Assembly (NCBI GenBank): GCA_900317215.1
Contig: ONFW01000207.1
Location: 1 to 5,145 of the forward strand
Direction of reading: 5' to 3'
Source of the DNA: an uncultured Eubacteriales bacterium
GTDB lineage: Bacteria; Bacillota; Clostridia; Oscillospirales; Acutalibacteraceae
Length of the DNA: 5,145 bases
The notes below the pieces were generated by a model. It was not told the DNA's origin. It saw nothing but the letters and a program-made list of their open reading frames with translations, and did no database searches. The stretch's first letter is position 1; the number at the start of each line of letters is the position of its first letter. The position numbers and the translations under genes are program-made. This document shows, one piece after another, positions 1 through 5,138 of the stretch.

Positions 1-189
1 GTCGCCTGCGGTAAAGAGGCGCAGCAGAGAGGAATGCACGCCGGCAAGCTCGTCAAGGAGATAGCCGCTCTCGTTGACGGAAGAGGCGGCGGAAAGCCGG
101 AGAGAGCAATGGCAGGAGTTGGAGATGCTTCAAAGATAGACGCAGCACTTGAAAAGGCTTCGGAAATAATAATGTCATATATAAAATAA
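1..189 (+). CDS. alaS: Alanyl-tRNA synthetase, C-terminal fragment
   Basis: The first 62 codons, open from base 1 and ending in TAA, encode the tail of alanyl-tRNA synthetase, the cytoplasmic enzyme that charges tRNA-Ala. The visible part is the end of the C-Ala/DHHA1 domain. It has a helix carrying HAGKLVKEIA (fragment residues 13-22), then the hallmark glycine-rich turn DGRGGGKPERAMAG (residues 26-39), which matches the family pattern GGxGGGRPDMAQAGG. A final amphipathic helix, DAALEKASEII, closes the protein, as in E. coli AlaRS. In this family the domain helps bind the tRNA elbow and links aminoacylation to editing. The catalytic core and the zinc-binding editing site lie upstream, outside the window. 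The stop is followed by a 124-nt trailer and two terminators, so alaS ends its transcription unit. The cut at base 1 is the window edge, not a truncation of the gene. Confidence 0.95.
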   Translation, partial: VACGKEAQQRGMHAGKLVKEIAALVDGRGGGKPERAMAGVGDASKIDAALEKASEIIMSYIK

Positions 190-300
190 GCCTGCCTGTG
201 CATGGGAACTGCGAGCGGAGTGCCTCTGCTGTCGTGCTTGGACGCAACAGTTTTTGGCGTCTTACCGCCTTGCAGACCATGAGGGTCTTATCCGGCAGGG
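190..300 (+). other. Possible structured RNA element in alaS 3' trailer
   Basis: No gene is supported here, but the sequence folds compactly by eye. CCTGCC (191-196) pairs with GGCAGG (294-299) as a closing stem. Inside are four consecutive hairpins: AGCGGAG/CTCTGCT (214-220/224-230, one G-U), GT..TGC/GCA..AC (231-248, two-base bulge), GGCG/CGCC (256-259/266-269) and AGACC/GGTCT (274-278/284-288). The result is a cloverleaf-like multiloop just after the alaS stop and 14 nt before a terminator. It could be a 3'-UTR element, a small RNA released from the alaS transcript, or a dispersed intergenic repeat. I recognise no Rfam family, and I see no promoter immediately upstream. Strand is assumed from alaS; the same helices could form on the other strand. 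Confidence 0.35.
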
Positions 301-313
301 TCATTATCATACA

Positions 314-343
314 AAAAAACCACGGGCGGCACCGTGGTTTTTT
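314..343 (+). terminator. Intrinsic terminator after alaS (bidirectional form)
   Basis: A perfect 12-bp inverted repeat, A6CCACGG (314-325) and CCGTGGT6 (332-343), surrounds a 6-nt loop. The T6 tract follows the GC-rich stem on the + strand and the A6 tract gives an equivalent U-tract on the - strand, so the hairpin can stop transcription in both directions. It ends the alaS transcript. Confidence 0.85.
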
Positions 344-388
344 AGCATCTGTCGATTATTAGCACAATATATTGACAGATGCTTTTTT
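344..388 (+). terminator. Second tandem intrinsic terminator
   Basis: AGCATCTGTC (344-353) pairs perfectly with GACAGATGCT (374-383) and runs into T6 (383-388). The stem can extend inward through GATTATT (354-360) and AATATATT (366-373) with one bulged T, leaving a 5-nt loop AGCAC. It abuts the first terminator with no gap, so the two act in series. The right arm also contains the -35 box of the next promoter. Confidence 0.75.
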
Positions 389-400
389 CTGTGCAATAAT
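372..400 (+). promoter_or_regulatory. σA-type promoter for the secreted protein gene
   Basis: TTGACA (372-377) is a perfect -35 box. A 17-nt spacer leads to AATAAT (395-400, five of six consensus). TG at 392-393 with one base before the -10 makes it an extended -10 promoter. The predicted start is near 407, about 50 nt before the coding start. The -35 box lies in the right arm of the preceding terminator and the spacer contains its T-tract. Confidence 0.7.
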
Positions 401-450
401 AGTTTAACCGCATTTTTACAGTGATGCGGAGTGATGAGAAAAGATCTGAA

Positions 451-456
451 GGGAGG
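451..456 (+). promoter_or_regulatory. Ribosome binding site GGGAGG, bears on start choice
   Basis: GGGAGG ends only 2 nt before the ATG at 459, closer than usual. It lies 8 nt before an in-frame TTG at 465, which is near the ideal distance. The next in-frame ATG (474) is 17 nt away. The site therefore favours initiation at TTG 465, although ATG 459 cannot be excluded. Confidence 0.6.
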
Positions 457-458
457 AA

Positions 459-1817
459 ATGACATTGACACGAATGAAAAGAATGATATGTGCATTTGTC
501 GCGGTAATGATCGCATCCATGCTTTTTATCCATGCAGCAATGCCTGTAAGCGCCGCCCGTGAAACTGTTTCCATAGAGGAACTGATAGATTCGATCCTGG
601 GGGAAAGAGATGACGATTCGATAAACGCCTCTTCGGTGAGCTCCGAAAGGATAATGCTCGGAGAGAGCCTTATTCTGAACGGGGCAGCAACAGGAGTCGA
701 CCCGGCAAAATGCAAATATGCGTTTTATTTCAGACCCATGGGTCTGTTCTGGCTGAAGCTGCAGGATTTCGGAAAGGAAAGCGTTTATGAGTGGACTCCC
801 TCTGTTATGGGAGATTTTGAATTCTGCATTAAGGTGAAATGTGGAAGAACAACGGGAAAAAAGTATTTCAAGGTCAGAGTCAGCTCTGAGCTTTTCAACG
901 AATCATACATAAGCACAAGTTATGTTCAGCAGGGCGGAGCGGTGGAACTCACAGCCCGCACAAAAGGCGGCTTCGGCGAGAAAAACTATGCTTTTTTCTA
1001 CAGAAAGAAGAATAGCATAGACTGGACCTCTCTGAGCAGCTTCAGCACCGCTGACCATATCAAATGGAAGCCGGTTTCTGCAGGTGATTATGAGCTGTGC
1101 ATCAAGGTCTGTGATAAGGACGATCAGTTGAAAGAAAAGTATTTTGAAATGACGGTCGCTGAGCCGCAGGTCAAAACGCCTGCTGAATTTACTCTGACAG
1201 TAAGATCGCCGGTCTCATCTCCGTACTTCTGGGAATGTGAGAACGAGGACGGCAATATACTCGAATACTACGTTACCGAGAAGCCCGCCGAGATTGAAAA
1301 TCTGCGCGCATACGTGGTGCTTGAATATCATTTTATCACGGTGTCCGCCGGCAGGACCTCGATAAAGCTCAGCTATGATACACACAGCGGCAAGCTATAT
1401 CAGCTCATGTACGATGTAACGGTAGATAAGAACCTCAACTATACCGTGAGCGAGGCTGAGGGAGAGTATTCCGAGCCTGATATGCCTGAGCCGGAGCAGA
1501 TCAAAACCGGATTTTCGATCTGCGTTGCTGCGGCAGAAAACGGCACACGCTGGAAATATGAGGTGAGCGAGCCTCTGGTGGCTGATATATCCGGAGTATC
1601 TGACAGCGACGGTGAATATGATACATATAATTTTGAGGCTGTAAGAAAGGGCCACGTCACGGTGACGCTGACCTGTGTTTCGCTGAAGGAACGCAGGGAT
1701 ATATACAAGCTCATATATGATCTGTATATCGATGAAAAGCGCAATGTTGAGGTGAGCTACTGCGACGGCTTTTATATTGAGGGAGAGCCTCTGCCTGCGC
1801 TCTGCTGCAGCGGATAA
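459..1817 (+). CDS. Secreted protein with triple-tyrosine-like and chagasin-like domains
   Basis: This is a 452-residue exported protein of unknown function. The N-terminus is a classic Sec signal peptide: KR-rich start, hydrophobic stretch at about residues 10-29, and a likely signal peptidase I site at VSA|A (residues 30-33). Two tandem repeats follow, at about 60-141 and 150-233. They share KYAFYFR/NYAFFYR (86-92, 176-182), EWTPSVMGDFEFCIKV/KWKPVSAGDYELCIKV (111-126, 202-217) and KKYFKV/EKYFEM. This pattern resembles Y_Y_Y (triple tyrosine) or Ig-like modules. Two more tandem domains (about 241-332 and 350-437) share W-x-x-E, YxF...G...I/VxLS/T and YxLI/MYD. They look like the β-sandwich of chagasin-type (I42) cysteine protease inhibitors, but the NPTTG-type inhibitory loop is not conserved. 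An acidic Pro/Glu linker (334-349) separates them. There is no LPxTG or C-terminal membrane anchor, so release or loose wall association is inferred. The start may be TTG 465 rather than ATG 459, because of ribosome-site spacing. The gene has its own promoter and no operon partner. Being a real secreted gene is near certain; the domain names are pattern-based. Confidence 0.85.
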   Translation: MTLTRMKRMICAFVAVMIASMLFIHAAMPVSAARETVSIEELIDSILGERDDDSINASSVSSERIMLGESLILNGAATGVDPAKCKYAFYFRPMGLFWLKLQDFGKESVYEWTPSVMGDFEFCIKVKCGRTTGKKYFKVRVSSELFNESYISTSYVQQGGAVELTARTKGGFGEKNYAFFYRKKNSIDWTSLSSFSTADHIKWKPVSAGDYELCIKVCDKDDQLKEKYFEMTVAEPQVKTPAEFTLTVRSPVSSPYFWECENEDGNILEYYVTEKPAEIENLRAYVVLEYHFITVSAGRTSIKLSYDTHSGKLYQLMYDVTVDKNLNYTVSEAEGEYSEPDMPEPEQIKTGFSICVAAAENGTRWKYEVSEPLVADISGVSDSDGEYDTYNFEAVRKGHVTVTLTCVSLKERRDIYKLIYDLYIDEKRNVEVSYCDGFYIEGEPLPALCCSG

Positions 1818-1827
1818 GGCTGCAGCA
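1803..1827 (+). repeat. Palindromic hairpin around the stop codon
   Basis: TGCTGCAGC (1803-1811) and GCTGCAGCA (1819-1827) form a perfect 9-bp stem with a 7-nt loop that contains the TAA stop of the secreted protein gene (1815-1817). Each arm contains the self-complementary octamer GCTGCAGC. No T-tract follows, so this is not a canonical terminator. It may stabilise the 3' end of the mRNA. No better terminator is visible before the pckA promoter. Confidence 0.45.
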
Positions 1828-1876
1828 ATGAATTATGCCTTAAGGAAATCTCTGAAAATATGGGAGCGGGAATGAC

Positions 1877-1890
1877 TTTTTTGCAAAAAA
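1877..1890. other. Symmetric T6-GC-A6 palindrome upstream of pckA
   Basis: TTTTTTGCAAAAAA is a perfect 14-bp palindrome, 35 nt upstream of the pckA -35 box. It could be a dimeric regulator site, an A-tract bend or UP-like element, or chance in an AT-rich promoter region. I cannot assign a binding protein. Confidence 0.3.
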
Positions 1891-1925
1891 CAGTTGTTGT
1901 CCGCCCCTATATTATTTTGGCTGTA

Positions 1926-1955
1926 TTGACAAACAGGTCAAAATTAGTGTATTAT
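1926..1955 (+). promoter_or_regulatory. Strong σA-type promoter of pckA
   Basis: A perfect TTGACA (1926-1931), an 18-nt spacer and TATTAT (1950-1955, five of six consensus) form a strong housekeeping promoter. Transcription should begin near 1962, leaving a leader of about 30 nt with no room for a riboswitch. AT-rich sequence lies just upstream. Confidence 0.8.
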
Positions 1956-1978
1956 ATAGGTGAACTCAATAAAAAGAA

Positions 1979-1984
1979 AAGGGG
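1979..1984 (+). promoter_or_regulatory. Ribosome binding site of pckA, fixes the start
   Basis: AAGGGG lies 7 nt before the ATG at 1992. The reading frame stays open upstream to 1860, but the promoter (1926-1955) lies inside that extension, so the transcript cannot contain the earlier start. ATG 1992 is the correct start. Confidence 0.7.
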
Positions 1985-1991
1985 CATTTTT

Positions 1992-3605
1992 ATGGCAAAT
2001 ATCAATGTTACAAAATACGGCATTACCGATGTCAAGGAGATCGTTTACAATCCCTCCTACGAGCAGCTTTTCAAGGACGAGACAGATCCTTCTCTTGAGG
2101 GCTTTGAAAAGGGACAGGTGACCGAGCTTGGCGCAGTAAACGTAATGACCGGCATTTATACCGGACGCTCACCTAAGGATAAGTTCATTGTTATGGACGA
2201 GAAATCCAAGGATACCGTTTGGTGGACGACGCCTGAGTATCCCAACGACAATCATCCTGCTTCCCAGGAGGCATGGGAGACCTGCAAAAAGCTTGCTCTG
2301 GAGGAGCTTTCAGGTAAAAAGCTCTATGTAGTAGACGCATTCTGCGGTGCGAACAAGGATTCCCGCATGGCTGTCCGCTTCATCATGGAGGTTGCATGGC
2401 AGGCTCATTTTGTTGAAAACATGTTCATAAAGCCTACTGCAGAGGAGCAGGAGAGCTTTGAGCCTGATTTCGTTGTTTATACTGCATCTAAGGCAAAGGT
2501 AGAAAACTACAAGGAGCTTGGTCTCAACTCCGAGACAGCGGTCCTCTTTAATGTATCCACCCGTGAGCAGGTAATTCTTAATACATGGTACGGCGGAGAG
2601 ATGAAGAAGGGTATGTTCTCAATGCAGAACTACTTCCTGCCTTTGCAGGGCATGGCTTCAATGCACTGCTCGGCTAATACCGATATGAACGGCGAGCATA
2701 CCGCGATCTTCTTCGGACTTTCAGGCACAGGCAAGACCACGCTTTCTACAGACCCGAAGCGTCTGCTTATCGGGGATGACGAGCACGGCTGGGACGACAA
2801 CGGCGTATTCAACCTGGAGGGCGGCTGCTATGCAAAGGTGATCGGTCTTGATAAGGACAGCGAGCCCGATATCTACAACGCTATCAAGAAGAATGCTCTT
2901 CTTGAAAATGTCACTGTTGATGCTGACGGCAAGATCGACTTCGACGACAAGAGCGTTACCGAGAATACAAGAGTATCCTATCCCATAGAGCATATAGAGA
3001 AGATTGCAAAGAATGTCAACAAGATCTCATCGGGTCCTGCTGCCGATAACGTGATCTTCCTTTCGGCGGATGCCTTCGGTGTTCTTCCTCCGGTATCTAT
3101 TCTCACACCGGAGCAGACACAGTATTACTTCCTCTCCGGCTTTACAGCTAAGCTTGCAGGTACAGAGAGAGGTATTACAGAGCCTACTCCCACCTTCGCA
3201 GCCTGCTTCGGTCAGGCATTCCTTGAGCTTCACCCCACAAAGTATGCCGAGGAGCTGGTAAAGAAGATGCAGAAGAGCGGTGCCAAGGCTTATCTTGTAA
3301 ATACGGGTTGGAACGGCACAGGTAAGAGGATAACAATTAAGGATACAAGAGGCATTATTGACGCTATCCTCAACGGCGATATCAAGAACGCTCCCACAAA
3401 GAAGATACCCTATTTTGATTTTGAGGTGCCCACAGAGCTTGCAGGCGTTGACACAGGTATTCTCGACCCGAGAGATACCTACTCCGATCCTGCAATATGG
3501 GACGAGAAGGCAAAGGATCTTGCTTCAAGGTTCGTAAAGAACTTCAAGAAGTATGAGACAAACGAGGCAGGCAAGGCCCTCGTTGCTGCCGGTCCCAAGG
3601 TTTGA
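1992..3605 (+). CDS. pckA: Phosphoenolpyruvate carboxykinase (ATP)
   Basis: This is the cytoplasmic enzyme that interconverts oxaloacetate + ATP and phosphoenolpyruvate + CO2 + ADP (EC 4.1.1.49). In rumen and gut fermenters it often runs in the carboxylating direction toward C4 acids; that direction is inferred here. The 537 residues match the E. coli enzyme (about 540). Visible landmarks are the substrate-binding TGRSPKDKF (57-65, Arg59), the metal and substrate site YGGEMKKG (200-207), MHCSAN with the metal-ligand His225, the ATP P-loop GLSGTGKTT (242-250), the acidic Mg-binding GDDEHGWD (261-268), ENTRVSYP with Arg327, and NTGWNGTGKR (437-446). All catalytic positions I know for ATP-type PEPCK appear intact. 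The start at 1992 is set by the ribosome site and by the promoter lying just upstream. Lysine is written mostly AAG, unlike the preceding secreted-protein gene, which suggests high expression. The gene is monocistronic, with its own promoter and a strong terminator 32 nt after the stop. Confidence 0.98.
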   Translation: MANINVTKYGITDVKEIVYNPSYEQLFKDETDPSLEGFEKGQVTELGAVNVMTGIYTGRSPKDKFIVMDEKSKDTVWWTTPEYPNDNHPASQEAWETCKKLALEELSGKKLYVVDAFCGANKDSRMAVRFIMEVAWQAHFVENMFIKPTAEEQESFEPDFVVYTASKAKVENYKELGLNSETAVLFNVSTREQVILNTWYGGEMKKGMFSMQNYFLPLQGMASMHCSANTDMNGEHTAIFFGLSGTGKTTLSTDPKRLLIGDDEHGWDDNGVFNLEGGCYAKVIGLDKDSEPDIYNAIKKNALLENVTVDADGKIDFDDKSVTENTRVSYPIEHIEKIAKNVNKISSGPAADNVIFLSADAFGVLPPVSILTPEQTQYYFLSGFTAKLAGTERGITEPTPTFAACFGQAFLELHPTKYAEELVKKMQKSGAKAYLVNTGWNGTGKRITIKDTRGIIDAILNGDIKNAPTKKIPYFDFEVPTELAGVDTGILDPRDTYSDPAIWDEKAKDLASRFVKNFKKYETNEAGKALVAAGPKV

Positions 3606-3637
3606 TAAAAGCAGAATAGTAAATAAGCACTGAATGA

Positions 3638-3672
3638 CTGTCCGGTGTCCTCTGAGGCATCGGACAGCTTTT
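3638..3672 (+). terminator. Intrinsic terminator of pckA
   Basis: CTGTCCGGTG (3638-3647) pairs with CATCGGACAG (3658-3667), a 10-bp stem with one G-T pair. It is capped by CCT/AGG (3649-3651/3655-3657) with one bulged base. The tract CTTTT follows (T4 at 3669-3672). The stem is strong and the T-tract rather short. Confidence 0.85.
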
Positions 3673-3699
3673 GTATAGGTCAGGAAAAGGTGTTATTTT
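3671..3699 (+). promoter_or_regulatory. Possible extended -10 promoter upstream of queA
   Basis: TTGTAT (3671-3676), a 17-nt spacer and TATTTT (3694-3699) preceded by TG at 3691-3692 resemble a moderate extended -10 promoter. It would give queA a leader of roughly 190 nt. No clearly better promoter is visible closer to queA; TAATAT (3870-3875) lacks a good -35 box and would start inside the ribosome site. Confidence 0.35.
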
Positions 3700-3733
3700 A
3701 TGAACAGAGTACGGAGCTTACCGTTCATGTTTT
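3700..3733 (+). other. Hairpin with short T-tract in the pckA-queA gap
   Basis: ATGAAC (3700-3705) pairs with GTTCAT (3723-3728), with an inner GTA/TAC (3709-3711/3719-3721). GTTTTC follows. It could be a weak second terminator for pckA or part of the queA leader. If the start predicted near 3706 is real, the left arm would be incomplete and this hairpin would belong only to pckA read-through RNA. Confidence 0.3.
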
Positions 3734-3762
3734 CTGAGATCATTTAAGCAGCTTTAAAACGA

Positions 3763-3841
3763 GATCCTGACCGTGGACACCAGCAAGCTAAGATATCACA
3801 ATGAAGGGACAGGGTCGGGCTTGTGGTCAGCAAGCAGGATC
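3763..3841 (+). other. Structured putative queA leader element
   Basis: A 7-bp closing stem GATCCTG/CAGGATC (3763-3769/3835-3841) encloses a second stem in which ACC-GCAAGC (3779-3788, one bulged A) pairs with GCTTGTGGT (3819-3827). An alternative pairing CTGACC/GGTCAG (3767-3772/3825-3830) competes with the closing stem, so two exclusive folds are possible, as in a switch. The heptamer AGCAAGC occurs twice (3782-3788 and 3829-3835). It ends 52 nt before the queA start. It does not match the small preQ1-I aptamer pattern I know, so no ligand is proposed. Confidence 0.35.
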
Positions 3842-3881
3842 ATCATTTCTGTATTAAAGTATATGGCAATAATATTGAGTG

Positions 3882-3886
3882 AGGAG
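3882..3886 (+). promoter_or_regulatory. Ribosome binding site of queA
   Basis: AGGAG lies 7 nt before ATG 3894. An in-frame GTG at 3879 precedes and overlaps this site and would add five residues absent from the family, so ATG 3894 is chosen. Confidence 0.75.
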
Positions 3887-3893
3887 AGAACAA

Positions 3894-4919
3894 ATGAAAA
3901 CAAGTGATTTCTATTATTATCTTCCTGAGGAGCTGATCGCTCAGACGCCGGCCGAGCCTCGTGACAGCTCCCGTCTGCTTGTCCTCAACAGGACATCGGG
4001 GGAGCTTGAACACAGGCATTTTTATGATATCCTCGACTATCTCAATGAGGGAGACTGTCTTATACTGAATGATTCAAGGGTGCTTCCGGCAAGACTTTTT
4101 GGCTCAAAGGACGGGACGGGGGCTAATGTTGAGTTCCTTCTGCTGAGATGTCTTGGAGGCAGTCGCTGGGAATGTCTGACAAAGCCGGGGAGAAGAGCTA
4201 AAGCGGGTTCAAGCTTTGTTTTTGGAGACGGCGTTATGAGCTGTACGGTTGCTGATGTAACTGAGGACGGCAACAGGATAGTAGATTTTGAATGTGAGGG
4301 CAGCTTTTACGAAAACCTTGACAGGCTCGGTCAGATGCCTCTGCCGCCCTATATCCACGAAAAGCTTGCGGACAAGGAGCGCTATCAGACCGTATACAGC
4401 CGTGAAAAGGGCTCGGCGGCAGCACCCACCGCAGGTCTTCATTTTACGCCTGAGCTGTTGAAACGGGCTGAGGAAAAGGGAGTGAAGCTCGGCTTTGTTA
4501 CGCTTCATGTCGGTTTGGGTACCTTCCGTCCCGTAAAGGTGGACGATGTCACAAAGCATAAGATGCATTCTGAGCATTACGAGCTTTCGGAGAAAACTGC
4601 TGAGCTGATAAACGAAACCAAGAAAAGCGGCGGCAGGGTGATATCCGTTGGTACGACAAGCTGCCGAACGCTCGAAACTGTAGCAAAAAAAGAGGGCTGC
4701 ATAAGAGCAAGCGAGGGCTGGACTGACATATTCATCTATCCGGGCTTCAGATTTGAAGTAATAGACGGTCTTATCACAAATTTTCATCTTCCGGAGAGTA
4801 CGCTTATCATGCTTGTTTCGGCCTTTGCCGGCTTTGACAATATCATGAAGGCGTACAAAACTGCGGTCGAGGAAAAATACAGATTTTTCAGCTTCGGAGA
4901 CAGTATGTGCATATTATGA
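3894..4919 (+). CDS. queA: S-adenosylmethionine:tRNA ribosyltransferase-isomerase QueA
   Basis: QueA moves the ribosyl part of S-adenosylmethionine onto 7-aminomethyl-7-deazaguanine already inserted in tRNA, forming epoxyqueuosine at wobble position 34 of the GUN-anticodon tRNAs (Asp, Asn, His, Tyr). The 341 residues equal the usual family length. Family motifs appear in order: MKTSDFYYYLPEELIAQTP at the start, LILNDSRVLPARL (56-68), MPLPPYI (148-154), RYQTVYS then GSAAAPTAGLHFT (163-185), HVGLGTFRPV (205-214), MHSEHYE (224-230), VGTTSCRTLE (252-261), TDIFIYPGF (277-285), LITNFHLPESTLIMLVSAFAG (293-313) and the end FFSFGDSM (331-338). It appears intact. The start at ATG 3894 fits both the family N-terminus and the ribosome site. 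The usual partner tgt is not adjacent: upstream is pckA with its terminator, and downstream is a structured non-coding stretch. queA therefore seems to stand alone here, perhaps with a long leader. Confidence 0.97.
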   Translation: MKTSDFYYYLPEELIAQTPAEPRDSSRLLVLNRTSGELEHRHFYDILDYLNEGDCLILNDSRVLPARLFGSKDGTGANVEFLLLRCLGGSRWECLTKPGRRAKAGSSFVFGDGVMSCTVADVTEDGNRIVDFECEGSFYENLDRLGQMPLPPYIHEKLADKERYQTVYSREKGSAAAPTAGLHFTPELLKRAEEKGVKLGFVTLHVGLGTFRPVKVDDVTKHKMHSEHYELSEKTAELINETKKSGGRVISVGTTSCRTLETVAKKEGCIRASEGWTDIFIYPGFRFEVIDGLITNFHLPESTLIMLVSAFAGFDNIMKAYKTAVEEKYRFFSFGDSMCIL

Positions 4920-4938
4920 CGATCATTCAGGCGGTGTG

Positions 4939-4970
4939 ATATTTTAAACAAATATTATCATGAGTTTTTT
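4939..4970 (+). terminator. Weak AT-rich terminator candidate after queA
   Basis: ATATTT (4939-4944) and AAATAT (4950-4955) form a 6-bp stem, or TGATA/TATCA (4937-4941/4956-4960) an alternative one. T6 (4965-4970) follows 9 nt later. The all-AT stem and the gap before the T-tract make it weak. The hairpin at 5086-5107 may be the effective terminator instead. Confidence 0.25.
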
Positions 4971-4992
4971 AACCTAATGTGCAAGAAGTTCC

Positions 4993-5059
4993 CCGAGTCT
5001 CGCCTGTCGGCTCGGTCGGTGCTTCTGCTTCGCAGAGGTGTCCACTGGACACCCGCACC
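4993..5059 (+). repeat. Multi-hairpin structured intergenic element
   Basis: CCGAG/CTCGG (4993-4997/5011-5015) forms a first hairpin. GGTGC/GCACC (5018-5022/5055-5059) then closes a three-way junction holding TCTGC-TTC-GCAGA (5024-5036) and GGTGTCC-ACT-GGACACC (5037-5053), which abut each other. Almost every base from 5018 to 5059 can pair. The sequence is more GC-rich than its flanks, which suggests a dispersed repeat, a mobile-element end or a structured RNA. I recognise no named family. An open frame of 33 codons (4977-5078) crosses it but has no ribosome site. Confidence 0.4.
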
Positions 5060-5085
5060 CTCTAAGGCGGTGGGATGAATTGCCC

Positions 5086-5107
5086 GTCAGCCGAAGGCTG
5101 ACTTTTT
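5086..5107 (+). terminator. Terminator-like hairpin with T5 tract
   Basis: GTCAGCC (5086-5092) and GGCTGAC (5096-5102) form a perfect 7-bp stem with a GAA loop, followed at once by T5 (5103-5107). It could end queA transcription or be the last hairpin of the structured element before it. GGG/CCC (5072-5074/5083-5085) can form another small hairpin just upstream. Confidence 0.5.
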
Positions 5108-5109
5108 CC

Positions 5110-5138
5110 TTGACTTACGGCTTTGTTTATGCTATGTT
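5110..5138 (+). promoter_or_regulatory. Extended -10 promoter facing out of the window
   Basis: TTGACT (5110-5115, five of six), a 17-nt spacer and TATGTT (5133-5138), with TG at 5130-5131 one base before the -10, form a convincing σA promoter. It reads toward the right edge, so a + strand gene probably begins just beyond 5145. It lies 2 nt after the T5 tract of the preceding hairpin, repeating the terminator-then-promoter layout seen at 344-400. Confidence 0.6.

Noticed and set aside
53..310. 85-codon - strand open frame over the alaS end and trailer
   Set aside because: It is antisense to the certain alaS coding end and lacks a convincing ribosome site and -35 box. A possible TATGAT -10 on the - strand (306-311) has no partner.
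1395..1744. Two - strand open frames of 86 and 101 codons
   Set aside because: Both are antisense to the 3' half of the secreted protein gene, whose repeated domain pattern proves the + frame is coding.
1860..1991. 44-codon N-terminal extension of the pckA frame
   Set aside because: The pckA promoter lies inside it, the extension has no match to the PEPCK N-terminus, and a well-placed ribosome site precedes ATG 1992.
3070..3261. Open frames overlapping the 3' half of pckA on both strands
   Set aside because: They lie within the intact PEPCK coding sequence and have no start signals of their own.
3763..3893. preQ1 riboswitch upstream of queA
   Set aside because: Tempting from the gene's pathway, but I cannot find the short stem plus A-rich tail of preQ1-I or a recognisable preQ1-II/III layout.
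4209..4787. 192-codon - strand open frame inside queA
   Set aside because: It is wholly antisense to queA, whose motifs are intact over this stretch; the composition is that of a shadow frame.
4977..5078. 33-codon + strand open frame over the hairpin cluster
   Set aside because: No ribosome site before the ATG, and the sequence is explained by the inverted repeats. Kept only as a possible remnant.
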